From Phallusia mammillata (Eukaryota > Chordata > Ascidiacea > Phlebobranchia > Ascidiidae), in contig QLIY01000550.1 in assembly GCA_003260075.1 (NCBI GenBank), positions 44,606-108,605 of the forward strand: DNA of 64,000 nucleotides, written 5' to 3'. Positions within the stretch are counted from its first letter, which is position 1. Each line of letters begins with the position of its first letter. A program made the position numbers and the translations under genes. Shown here piece by piece: positions 50,296-61,531 of this stretch. The notes below the pieces were generated by a model, which was not told the origin of the DNA, searched no databases, and was given only the letters and a program-made list of their open reading frames with translations.

Positions 50296-53200
50296 TTATC
50301 CCGAGTAGCGTCTTCTAGAGTGCGACGATTTTCGCATGACATTGTAGCGAATCGGCCGAACTTTCATGTCCACGTATTTGAAGGAATATCGCGAATTGGA
50401 TACAGGATCGCTCAGCTTATCCCAAGTGCCCCAGTAAATTCCTTTTTGAACGCCTCTGTACTGCCCTCTGTGGTAGACGCCGTTGAGGTTTGCTGCAAAG
50501 CATGCACTGAACCACCATCCAGAGCGATAATATTCGCCGCAATTGCCCTGTTCGTAGCCATCGTTGTCTCGGTCGTAAGTCGTAAAAGGCTGCAGGTTAT
50601 GGTTGTAGCTTTCGCTGGAAAAACAGAAAATAGTAAGACACCTAGTTAGAATTCTATTTGAATAAGATATCGATGATGCTGTAAAGGCAAAATATATTTA
50701 TTTTAAGAATGAATGACTTATGTTTTTCATAAACTTGAATCAACAGTTAGGCACGAATTAAATTTTAGTTGCTGTTTAAAAATGTGACAAAACACACCCG
50801 TAGTTCAACGCATCTCCTGCAGTTCCAGAATACTTGAGTGCAACCAGTTCGAAATTTCGTGTCGCACCCTTGATGCGAAAAACGCGATAGATGGCGTGGC
50901 GGCTTGTTCCATCCCAATCTGTCAGGTCGATTCTGAGCATTACGCGTCTTGCTCTGAAAAAAATCAAATCGACGTTTAAACTTTTTTACCATCCTGGTGC
51001 CAATAGCAGTATACATTTAATGGTTTATGTTGCAAACATTTTGTGTAACATATTTTACCTGTTTCCGGTTGTGATAAAATTCATGCGATCCAGTCCCAAC
51101 CAATGATCCAAACTGGAATTTCCAAATCCGTTTCTGTACTCCAACCAACTTCTTGTGAAGTTTTCACCTCCCGCGATTCTTCAAAAAATATTTGAAGGTT
51201 TATTTTTTGAACCGACCAAGAATTATGATCAGAGTTTTAATCAGACCCCATTTTTTAGGACAAGAAGTCCTTAAGTTAAATACGTACGGTTCTAAATGAC
51301 GCGATTAACTCGTCGACTGACGTTTCCTTTGTTGGTAGTGGTTTGGAATGCTCGATGGGCAAAAAAGTAAAGCAATTAGTTTTGGAAAGTGTTCAGGCCT
51401 AAATTTGATCTGATTTTCACCTAATGCCAAATCCGCGTTTAGATAACCCGGCCTGACTTTATAATAGTTGACAAACCTTCGCTGAATGGTTGTCCATCCG
51501 CCGCCAGCCGTTCTCATATCACAGAACACATCCCACACACCGAACTTGCCCGGTCGTATTTTGTACACACCACTTGCTCTCACTCCTCGTAAATACAAAT
51601 CCGCACAGTCCCGGGGTAAATCTGTCCACAAAAACTATTTAGTTTCACGCCATAGTATACACAGTGAGGAGCAAATCTACATGTGCAATAATGTTGGTAT
51701 AACTGGCCACCATGCCCTGTAAGAGATACTGTTTGGTTTAATGCCCACACTGTCTTGGTAAACGTACCTGAATGTGGAATTTGAATATTAGTTGACTTGT
51801 AATGGATAAATATGTGCTTCGTCACGTTTACAGATGAGATCTGTTCGTTCTCTTCCCAAGCGCCTCCGGAACCTTCCACACTTGAACCTTGCGTTGAACT
51901 TCCAAAGTCTGTAGTGTATCCGTTGGTTGGCAGAGTTATTTCGTTAAGTATAGTAGAAGGGTTAGTTGTTGTGGTTGGCGGAACTGTCGCTGCCCAAGCT
52001 TCCACTGAAACATCGCTGTTCGAACTTTGGTTGTGGGACGTCGAGGTATAAATGTGCAGCTGGTATGTCGTGCCATTTAATGGTGGCTCTTCAATTTGTG
52101 TTTTAATTCTTTCCTCTACACACACGTGTACATGTATTACGTACAAAAAAATACTCATTACAAAAATGGTAATGAATTTCCAACGAATATTTTGAATTTA
52201 TTCTAACCTTCATTTTCGGATTCTTCAAGAAAGCGCTCCACATTGAAAACTCGTTCCACCCCGATTACCTCATCATACCTGCTGCGGTGTTCACCCTAGA
52301 TTAAAGTATTTATCAAGTACTATGAGGCAACCAACCGTATCTTATGTTTATTGCTCGTATAGTCTTATTTGAGGTGTTACCCTTTTGAGTCTATTTTGAG
52401 GTATGTTACCCTTTTTGATAGAAAACATACTCACAGTTACCACAGTGGCTCCCAACCTGACAATCTACTGACTTTATTATAATTGGCGAGACTGACTTTG
52501 GTAACATATAATACCAAAGTGTGTGTGTAGTGCTGTCCATGTGCACCCGTATTTCGTCAAGCCCAAAAATGAAAGTATAATTTACTGTCTACGAAAAACG
52601 CGGCCAATTATAATCGGATACTCCACAAAAGGGGTACGGGGGTTGAAAACACTGCTTTAAAAACAATGGCTATGCACAAAAAAACAAAGATCTTACGTCG
52701 GTCGTAACCTCGTGGCCTCGCTCATATTCATTTATTTCATCGAAAGACTGTTGACTGGATCGCAAATATTCTCCATAGGACACTTCCTCGCAGCAAGTTC
52801 GACACAACATCATTCGTGGCCCCTCGTTGTTCACAACTTGACGATCGGCTCGTGATATCTAATGACATTTTTGACGCTTAAACTCACACCATGATGCGGA
52901 TATTCATTCGTGTTAAAACCTACCGATCTTGGTGGACTTTCTTCAGATGGTGGACGCATGGTTTCTTTAGGTGTACTCTGTTCGTCTGCTTTAAATGTAT
53001 TGGGTAAGACACACTGCTGTGACAGTTTAATCTATGCAAAGTGTTATGAAATAGTAATATGTTTATTATGCTACTAACTTGTGTCTGAAGTCGTCGTGGG
53101 GCATTGATTGCAGGCAGTTGCGACGTTTTCCATTTTTCGCGATATTCTAATTTCCAACCCTTGCAAAAAATCCATAACCCTTTCTTCGATGCTCGCCACA

Positions 53201-53790
53201 CGGTTATTCATTTCCAAGTGCCTTTCAGCTATTTCTTCTGAAATCCTGGATACAATGTCCGACTCTCGGGATATTTCGTCGAACTCATGAGGTGAGGTGA
53301 CTTGCGCGTATCTTGGTTCACTAGTAGTTGGTATTTCGCCAGAAGTTTGGTCCGTGTTATTCGGCAGACTGGTTTGACTTTGGTTATCTAAGGTAGTTGA
53401 GAGCAAGTTCTCGATTACGTTGATTTTATCATTTAACTGATCAATAGCTGCCTTATTCTCTGAGCGCCACGTACGCTGCTCCGAAAAACTTTCAGTCACA
53501 ATTCGCCACATGCTATTTTGCAACTCAGGGGTCTCCTGTGCGCTGAAAACACTACCAAGCTCGGCTCCGAAGTTTACAGGTGGAATATTCAATCGGTACG
53601 AACATTCGCCTGCAGAATTGCAAGTTCTGTCGATGTTTAAAGAACAAGATTGTTCTTGAGTCATGGGTCCATGAGTTTGGTCCTCGCCGGCGTTTCCATT
53701 AGCCAATTGATTAGAAAAAGATAAAATCACTAAAATCGCCTGCAGCCTCCACAACGAGGTACATAGCTTTTGTCGAATACTAGATCCCAT
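50296..53790 (-). CDS. Secreted coiled-coil protein with C-terminal fibrinogen-related domain (angiopoietin-like)
   Basis: Nine minus-strand exons join in frame: 53790-53079, 52985-52924, 52858-52697, 52295-52208, 52115-51768, 51621-51477, 51178-51059, 50953-50798, 50614-50296, giving 703 residues. I chose the ATG at 53790 because it opens a signal peptide (LWRLQAILVILSFSNQLANG) and an acceptor (GATTTTAG) lies just upstream; an in-frame ATG at 53847 exists. Order: signal peptide; a CSYRLNIP motif like the C-x-YTF-LPE motif at the start of angiopoietins; a coiled coil (about 90-235); an acidic linker with LCRTCCEE; a Thr/Ser-rich mucin-like segment; then the fibrinogen domain from about residue 458 (PRDCADLYLRGVRASGVY, FCDMRTAGGGWTTIQRR, WLEYRNGFG, WWFSACFAANLNGVY) with the calcium site DRDNDGYEQGNC. 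Such proteins act as receptor ligands or pattern-recognition lectins. Which one this is cannot be told; true orthology to angiopoietins is uncertain. Confidence 0.88.
50651..50666 (+). other. Exact 16-mer of the Ciona trans-spliced leader
   Basis: ATTCTATTTGAATAAG stands here, identical to the 16-nt spliced leader I recall for Ciona intestinalis. The next bases are ATATCG, not GT, so it is not the start of an ordinary SL RNA gene, which needs a donor right after the leader. It lies on the plus strand in the 183-base last intron of the minus-strand fibrinogen-domain gene. Confidence 0.6.
52443..52654. mobile_element. Degenerate hAT-like MITE in fibrinogen-gene intron
   Basis: Begins CAGTGGCTCCCAACC and ends GGTTGAAAACACTG, with an inner inverted pair TTATAATTGGC / GCCAATTATAA. 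The flanks AGTTACCA and CTTTAAAA do not match. It is an old or damaged copy of the CAGTGG family. Confidence 0.5.
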
Positions 53791-53847
53791 TGTCTTATTC
53801 CTAAAATCATATTCAGAATTCAAACTATTGTTATGTATGTCTACCAT

Positions 53848-54329
53848 TCACTTTCTACCTTACACGCGTAATAATGATGCTCCTCGCCATAACAAAAACC
53901 GTTTCGAAGTAGACTAACGCTGTTAGGTTACTTCTGCGCCAGCTCAGATTATAACGACTGATCAACCAAACCCTCAGGAGACAAGATCGCCATTCGCAAT
54001 CTGAATGTTACATCATGTCTAATGTCAACGATACGAGTTAAGCCACAATACTATACTTACATGGCTTTGTGCTATAATTGAACGATACTGCACAGGGCTT
54101 TAAGTTTATCACACTCAGCATAAAATGCGTTAAAAATGCAAAAGTTTTTTAAAAAATTCTTCCTTGTTACTAATTTTACGCAGATATAACCGACACAAAT
54201 TGATCCTTGTTTCGTCTTTGACTACTCAACCTTTCTGCTGCGTCGAAGACAGCCCTTGAGAGGCTAAATAACACCCCGTCGCCTTTTATGGTTGTTTGCG
54301 GCGGGGTGGTAGGAAAAAATCGGCCATCA

Positions 54330-54397
<68 letters not shown>

Positions 54398-56190
54398 CTT
54401 TAATCCGTGATGTTGTCACTGAGGTATCGAAGGTGGCAGCTATGTGCAAAATGTAAATAGGCTACCGGACGGTCTCCTGGCCCAGTGGCACACTCACAAG
54501 CTGACTGATTGTTTAATTTCCAAGCTTGAGACAACTTTTGTCCTTAATGATAGTTCCCTTGAAATGACAGTTTTCGTGATGGGAACAAAAGACTATGTTG
54601 TGTCGAATTTATGCGTAAGCTCACTAAGCAAAACTTCACATTACAGATTTTGTAGGATAATAAATACGATCGCGTACCTTGGAAAGCCGTTACATGGTTT
54701 GAAATCACTGCCAAGGCGATAAAGGCATTGTTTTCAGTTAATTGTAATCGAGGGCCAATTTAAAAACACTCTGTAATGGATCGCAATTACCAGTAAAGTT
54801 ACGCAAAAATTACTGTTTTCTCTTTGACTGTACGCAATCTACTAATAAAAAGTGACGGCTAGGGCTACGATATAGGGTCAGCGTGAGGGCTTGTTATTAC
54901 ACAAACATTATAAGTCAATTAGATACGGTTTTTGGGTTAATATTCTTACAAGCGTTAAAATGCTGTACCGTACGGTGTATTTCAATTATAGCGTATTTTA
55001 ATTGAGATTAAAATGTTTTTTTGCAAATTGCAATTACAAATCATCACTCTAACCCTAAAATCGCTTATCGTTAACATTTGAAAAACATCCAACATACGTT
55101 TTTTAAGTAGATTGCTCAGATTGCGTATTCGCAAAGCAACATTTTTTTCACCACAAAAAATTTAGATTACTCATTGCAGTGACGAGGCCGAGAAAAAACA
55201 GAACTAATATCACAATACAAGACAGCTATGCTGTCGTAGTATGTCTGATGGTAAACCTTGGGTGGTATACAGATCCGCATGTTTTCGGGTGATAAAACGT
55301 TTTAGAATACCGCGTAGTGTAAGAAATGCGAGAATATAAGCCCAAACAAGGTATTAATTGGCCTAAATTTTAGTATTTTTTCAATTACAAACCCAACCCG
55401 AATAGCTCTGACTGTCAGCGCTTTCAGAAGTCCGCACAATTACAAATTTCGTAAAATCATATTCAAGCCCTTTACAACGCGTTACCTCGTGATCACATGC
55501 GGTAAACCAAACATTCGGCCAGATCAGGCCTAATCTAAAACCCCCTTTTTGATCGATGTGTTCTACTAAATCTTGTGTTGTGTATGTAACTGGTTTGTAG
55601 CACTCCAAAATCACTTCCACAATGCGTAAACCTTACTTAATTTGTAATATGTTGCAGATAACCTGGCTCGTGTTTTTCAGATGCAAAAATGAGTTATTTC
55701 ATGATGTTTTATATTGGCAATATTGTCATTTGAGGCATTAGTTTCATACAATCAAAAAGTTCGGTTTCGGCTGCATTTTAAAAAAAAGTTTGCCTAAAAC
55801 CGAAACATTGGATTGAAACATAGGAAAACAGCACATTCGGTCGAAATGTTTTGGCCAACCGAAACTTCGGTGCACCGCTAATATTAACAATTACTATTAA
55901 ACCAACAAGCACGAAAAAAATACACATTTCCAAAACGCAAATACATCACTATTAGTGCCTCATTGTTATTGCTCCGATGTTTTCGCACTGCCTTCCATTC
56001 CCGGTCACGTCTACAGACCGCATCCTTTGTGTGTTTGACGCTACTCAGGCGAACTAACAACATCACACTCACACATAATGATTTGGTGTCGGAAATTTAT
56101 TAAATAACACCGATCGGTAAAATCGACATGCAACAAAAATAATTCTGTTGCTGCATAGATTAAAATGAGAAAAGAGCAAAACAAAAACGA
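53848..56190. other. Intergenic region with poly(G) and repeat fragments
   Basis: Between the fibrinogen-domain gene start and the NUDT19-like last exon. It contains the 65-G run (54333-54397), a fragment of the GACGGCTAGGGCTA repeat (54853-54870), and repeat-like text near 55760-55880 ending CTTCGGTGCACCGCTA, which resembles an hAT element end. A 79-codon minus ORF at 55381-55620 has no motif I recognise. Confidence 0.45.
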
Positions 56191-57695
56191 TTACAAATTC
56201 GCTTTAAGGTTTTCTACCGATGTGTCAACTGCCTTAACGTGACCGTACGGTGGTTCGTAGTAACATGTGATAGCATACGGTTCAGAGTTTTTCCGTGACG
56301 AGTGGTTCAACTTCGGTGGTTGTATTTTCAACATCTCGCTGTAGGTGTGAGGAATGTTTATTAGCTCGCCAGCACCCTTGTTCACATACTCTTGAGGATA
56401 AAATCGATCACCTAAAAACGGATTGATTAAAATTGTATATCTGTGCTTAGTCAGCTCAAGCTAAGAAATAAATACACAGATTTGCTTTTGCAAATTTGCT
56501 TTTTGCAAAACTTAATCTTTGTCTCAAAGAACTGTTACCATAATGACATAACATGCAAACAAAAAACAACAACTAAAGAAATAGAAAATGCCTTCAATAT
56601 GTATTAAGGCACTGCTGACACTCCTCTAGATACAAAAGGCACATTATTGCAGTTACGAAATATACCATTTAGTGAATAAAAATGGATTTACCACACGGTA
56701 TTTAGTACCACCCATATAGCTGTATGTGTTTTACTGAATGGTATTCCAATCACACTGGAACTACAGCATACAAATAGTAAAGTGTTTAGCACTTTTGATG
56801 GTTCGAATATGTTCGTATGATAAAACCTAGATTTAGGGAGGGTCTTTTGGTTGATAATGGGTCAACAAAATTCAATAATTTAGACACTCTGCACATAAGG
56901 ATAGGTTAGGTATTATACACTATACAAGTGTTAAGTCCGGAGATTTAGTTCTTTAGAAATTGGACCCTGTTTTTTTAAGCAACGATTTTGATTACCTGAC
57001 AGTCACGCTTATTTTGCAGCTGCAGTTTGGCTGAGTAAGCTAGATAGCAGCGGCGAAATCAGAAAACTACAAAGCTTTCGCTAAAATTACCTGTTCTTCC
57101 TGTCAATTAGATGGGTAGAGAAACCGCCAATTTTGGAAAAAGTGCTTTGCCGCATAACGCGTCGTTTTGAACGACGTGTGACGTCATAATGACGTCATTA
57201 GGGATTTCCCCCCAAAAAATTGTTGGACCCCCCCCTTTAAAAATTTCTGGATACGCCCCTGTTTGGAATAGCTTGATATAACAAATAAATGTAGTTTGTA
57301 TCAAAATAAATTCCTACATCAGAAGCTTTCCCTGTAATAAATATACTTTACATCAACCAACAATTCCTTAACTCAAAGTGCATACAAAACCGTAGGTCAA
57401 ACAACATTTTTTTTTTTTAATTTCCAATTCAAATAAAAAATAATCTGAAGAAACAAACTTACCTTGTCAATCCTTCCACCAGGAAAAAGGTAGTTGTTTG
57501 GGTAGAATGAACTGTTTGAGCTTCTTTTGAGCATAAGAACATCATAATCTATAGTTTTAAAACATGAATTGTTACCAATTGATTTATTTCTGATAATACA
57601 TGTACTGAAGGTTGGTACTGACCACTTAACCACGATTCTGCCGCATTTTTATTGGGGCATGTAAGTATTACAGTGGCAGCATCTTTCCAGTTCAT
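56191..57695 (-). CDS. NUDT19: NUDT19-like Nudix hydrolase locus, incomplete
   Basis: NUDT19 proteins are Nudix hydrolases, in mammals acting on CoA in peroxisomes. First exon 57695-57623 (start MNWKDAATVILTC; an ATG at 57746 is also in frame, but an acceptor TTTTTTAATAG between them favours 57695), donor GTCAGT. Second exon 57549-57463, phase 1, reads DYDVLMLKRSSNSSFYPNNY then LFPGGRIDK and ends at GTAAGT. This is the strand that opens the Nudix fold, with the FPGG motif, as in NUDT19 (LLLRR...FLPG.LVFPGG). A last exon is probable at 56411-56191 (acceptor TTTTTAG; GDRFYPQEYV start, stop after NLKANL). I cannot find exons between 56412 and 57462 that carry the Nudix helix (REXXEEXG). Either they are absent, making the gene broken, or lost in a repeat-filled stretch (57225-57260 reads like a transposon end). 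The link of the last exon to this gene is inferred. Confidence 0.55.
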
Positions 57696-58379
57696 TTTTA
57701 TTTTACTGTGCAGCGCTTGTCTATTAAAAAACTGTGTTAGTTTCATAGTGGGTCAACAAACAAAATGTTTTAAAAAAGTAGCTTTCTACAAATAATGAAC
57801 TTACGTTTTTTTCGCACGTTCAAGTATTGACAATTCTCAATCCTATTGCTGTGGTCTTCCTGTCGGGAATTTCCCAAACAAATAATGAAGCGCGTGATTG
57901 TGAAATGTCTTTCATTTCGTATTTAACGTTTGTTTATTGATAGGACGAGTATTACATTTTTTTGCTAAAATATTCATTTAATTGCCATTCAAATGATTCA
58001 AAGACTATAAAAAGTGAAATAAAATTTTGGAAAAAACTCTATCTGAAGCAAATCCAGACAAACACTTTTTATTCATACCGAAGGTCTGAGCAAAACTTGT
58101 GTAAATTAGTGGACAAACTAGGCTACATAAAAAATATCAAAAGTTTTTTCTATGACCAATCAAAAAAGATGCCAAAAATAACGATTTTGGGTTGATCTTT
58201 AATACAAATAATCTTAATATCCCTTATAAAATCAAAAAAAAAACATAAAATCATTGCAGTATAACCATTAAATTTAAACGTCACAATGCACTATCTCCAA
58301 GGAAACAGCTGATAGTTTACACTTGACAACTTGAAAGAAAAGTGGAAATTCTGTATTGTGCTGATTGCAGTAACAGCAG

Positions 58380-59213
58380 TTGCAGTATGAATTTTATTTC
58401 ACCACAATCGTTATTGCTGATGTTGATCTGCTGTCTTCGCGTGAATTTAAGCACGCGAGGCGCTATATCGAAGCATGCTTCAATTCAAGGAGAGGCGATA
58501 GGAGTCGTATGGAGAGTTTGCAGAAGCCTGCCATGGTGGTTGATAGTCATGAAAATGGCCAGTCTTACACAAGCTGGTGGCTGAAAATTTACTTGATCCA
58601 GTTTGCCGTGATTGTGCTCATATTTCTCAACGTCAGACGAGTTTTTATAGAACGAAGAGATTCGCTTATTAAGGTAAAATAGCAACATAACTTATTGTTG
58701 TTTCATCAAAAACATTGCTTTATTTCAACACTTCCTGTTACGGCATGCTAAGATCTTACCGACTTATTTATCTAACCTGATTGATTTTGTTTTTTCTTCA
58801 GATTCTAAAGCACAAGCAGCAACAGCGCCAAATTTTGGTTTGCCAAATTATCAAAGTGATTGAAAAAAGAAATTCCAAATCTCCAGGGCAAAAGTCAAAT
58901 TCTTCACAAAGAATTCGCAAACAGAGAATGAGACGAAAATCGGGAAAAAATCGAAGGCGATATTTTCCACCACAAACATTTGAAATTACCGTTGAAATGG
59001 AAAATATATTTATACCCAGGTTTCCAAATGTCCTAACTTGGAAAACAGCCCGGCTAGAGGCTTCTACCTTGATGACAACAACAACAAACTTCAAAATTTA
59101 CAACATCCTCTCGTGCTAGAAAACGAAAATATGGACAATGTTCAATATGAGGATGAAAATGGTAATACTGCCTATGATGACGTCAACACCCATACAATTA
59201 ACGATGTCACATA
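58380..59213 (+). pseudogene. Partial, frameshifted copy of the membrane/coiled-coil gene
   Basis: Exon 58380-58673 encodes SWWLKIYLIQFAVIVLIFLN (one membrane segment) then RRVFIERRDSLIK, with donor GTAAAA. The next exon from 58802 encodes ILKHKQQQRQILV and RRKSGKNRRRYFPPQTFEIT. This is the same protein as the minus-strand gene at the right edge: 58547-58700 equals the reverse complement of 63847-64000 almost base for base. Near 59008 an extra eight bases (TATTTATA) relative to the other copy shift the frame, and reading stops at 59119. Beyond the shift the old frame can still be followed (ENSPARGFYLDDNNN) to a TAG at 59211-59213. It lacks the exons for the C-terminal half. Best read as a decayed duplicate or an allele placed wrongly. 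Confidence 0.65.
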
Positions 59214-60510
59214 GTTACATTTTCAGTTGAGGTGTCTTGTTGCGGCACCTACAAAAATGGATGTGTCATTAGCTGTATTATGGACATAAGCAATTGACAT
59301 TTTACCAACAATACCCACCTTGCTGTAACCCATTGTCTATGTCAGTGGTTCTCAACTGGTGGTCCATGGACCACTAGTGGTGTTGCGCTGTCTTTGATTA
59401 TCGGAAGGCGTGACTCCATGCGCCTCCAGACAGCACAGCAGGGGCGATCGCTTGGTTCCTAAAACTTGTCTTTAACGCGCCTTTCCTTGCACTCGAACTT
59501 CAAGACGCCAGGAGCTATATAACGAACTCTTTTATTCTACAATATAGCCGACAGATGGCGCTCGAGAGTACGGTAGCACGGCTTACCAACCTGTTAAAGG
59601 ACTGGAGTCGTTTAAATGCAAGCGGTCAGTAGAAGGTGTGTAAACACAGCATCTAATAACATCACACATAAACATCACTTAATCACACTAGTGACGGACG
59701 GCAAACTTTAAGCAACAATAATCTTACCGGAATAACACAGTTCGGTTCAGAATAACACGGGTTGGACGACGGCGGAATTCACGTCTGAATACAGGTTTCA
59801 CATAAATTCAAATCCAAAAGGTTAACAACAAGGTTTAACATATGCTTACCGATCACTAAATATTCAAGTCAAACATTGGACGATTCAGTTTCTAAACAGC
59901 ATAATTTTCCTGTTCGTTACACAAAAAACAAACATAATTGACCAGTTAAAAAACGCATGCAGACGCTGTAAGTTCCAGTCACTAATAAACACGAGGCGGT
60001 CTCGCTTACAAGACGTGATACCANTAAGATGTGATACCAACAAACAATGCTAAAGTTGTGACATCACAATCACTGATAGTGTGACAGACAATGTTTCAGG
60101 TTGCAAAACATTGCGTCATACACAGGGATCAAGACGTTCGGCAAAATTTAGAAAAAAAGATATGTTTAAAATACTATGTAGTTGTAAACTTCAACACGTT
60201 GCTGTAGCGTTCGTCATTGGTTAAGCAACGTTCAAAAAATGTTCCGCCCAGTTGTTGCTGCCTCATATGCTAAAATAATCATTTATTACAACACAGTCGC
60301 ATTATTGTGCGTTTGACGTCACAAACAAGGCACCAACCAAAGCATGTTGCAGTTTTAAGCCACGTTTTGTGGTTGTTTCGCCAGTACGCTTGTTTAAAAG
60401 CAAAATTGTTCCTACTTTTGTTCCGATTTGACTATATTTCATAAAATACCGCTACAAATAAACCAAAATATCTAGGGTGGCCGCCACCGTGCTTTGGAAA
60501 CCCATGGTGG

Positions 60511-60511
<1 letters not shown>
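59214..60511. other. Repeat-like spacer with an N
   Basis: Starts with an hAT-like end CAGTGGTTCTCAACTGG at 59342, including the 16-base palindrome GTGGTCCATGGACCAC (59361-59376), but no matching right end was found. A single N stands at 60024, amid a near-repeat of ACAAGACGTGATACCA / AAGATGTGATACCA, which suggests a join between assembled pieces. No gene seen. Confidence 0.5.
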
Positions 60512-60568
<57 letters not shown>

Positions 60569-60799
60569 GCGCCTATGCCTGTCATATGTCATATTATGCG
60601 CAATGAAAAAAATTAAAACAAGCTAATAAAAACAAAGGGAATTTATTGGAAAATCATAAAAAAAATCAAGACTAGGCCCAGAGACGAGAACGGGGAGGGG
60701 GCACCGGGGCAGAATTAAAAGATAGGCTATTCCAGATGAAAGTAAAATTTGAATTTAAAAAATGTTACTTCAAAATTATAGAAATGTTTTTGTGTTTTT

Positions 60800-60905
60800 G
60801 TTGGATTGTAAAACTAACGCTGAAGCGATGCTGCCAGTGTCACAAGAACATGGCCATACAAAAAGCCACAAAATCGTGGTTAAGTGGCCAGGAAAACCTT
60901 TATCA
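60800..60905 (+). pseudogene. Decayed copy of the NUDT19-like first exon
   Basis: Reads GATGCTGCCAGTGTCACAAG and then CAAAATCGTGGTTAAGTGGC, against GATGCTGCCACTGTAATAC and GCAGAATCGTGGTTAAGTGG in the minus-strand NUDT19-like exon (57695-57620 reversed). The donor GTCAGT is changed to GCCAGG and the frame is altered. It is a non-functional fragment in the opposite orientation. Confidence 0.55.
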
Positions 60906-61133
60906 TTATTTGCATCAATTGGTAGGAGAATATGGTCATGTAAGCGGATGCACACCAAGCCGGGGTAAAAAACTAAATGCACTTTTAGCTTAAAGATTTG
61001 TGGCGCACGTATTTACCACCTTTGATAGATAATTATAGTATTTTGTGACACAATTTCTAAATGTAATTTTAAAATAAGATAGCTATGATTTTTATGTATT
61101 TTATTCAACATGCAAAACTAAAATAAAATCACA

Positions 61134-61531
61134 TTAGTCGCTCATGACAGTGCGATAAACGTGACTGATCAATTGTCCGCGATCCAGGTAGCGTTTGTTA
61201 AAAAAATCCTTTAACACGTGACTCAAGAGTTTTTCAAGTCTATTTGCTTTCTCGCAATTTGTGGCACTTTTATCAACCTCAAGTTTTTCAAACCACGAGT
61301 TGACGAGCGACACCAACGGACACGATTTTTCAAAACCATTGTGCTGTCCCAAGAACTCGCAACTCGTTGAAGCGATGATGTCATCCATTCCCACTATCGA
61401 ATACAATTTATGACCACCGAAGGCGCACTCGAAACACATGGCTTTGTCTGCATTTGGTTTCTTTACGTGACAGTCTTTAGTTTTCGAAGCAATATTCCAA
61501 TGTATTTCCATTGCTGACTTGATCCGACGAA
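61134..61531 (-). pseudogene. Truncated copy of the last exon of the membrane/coiled-coil gene
   Basis: The minus frame encodes MEIHWNIASKTKDCHVKKPN and onward to VMSD and stop, differing from the full copy at 62184-62580 by only a few residues (for instance CAFGGH against CASGGH, ISHVYRT against TSHVYHT). Homology continues into the 3' flank (GTATTTTATT). It ends abruptly at 61531, followed by an N at 61532 and unrelated sequence. The upstream part of the exon and all other exons are missing. Either a partial tandem duplication or a second allele joined in by the assembler. Confidence 0.7.

Larger units (their letters stand above)
41177..60563 (+). repeat. Five long poly(G) tracts, all G on the plus strand
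   Basis: Uninterrupted G runs lie at 41177-41232 (56), 42806-42879 (74), 45153-45203 (51), 54333-54397 (65) and 60512-60563 (52). Shorter ones are at 4347-4358 (12) and 49124-49133 (10). No C run of comparable length is present; the longest seen is about 8, near 57229. Several lie inside transposon copies. They may be real microsatellites or assembly artefacts. This entry spans the whole group. Confidence 0.9.

Noticed and set aside
50197-50649. 150-codon plus-strand ORF
   Set aside because: It is antisense to the last fibrinogen-domain exon, whose minus-strand reading has clear motifs and splice sites.
55381-55620. 79-codon minus ORF starting MEVILECYKPV
   Set aside because: Fairly protein-like but no splice partner, homology or promoter evidence; left as unresolved.
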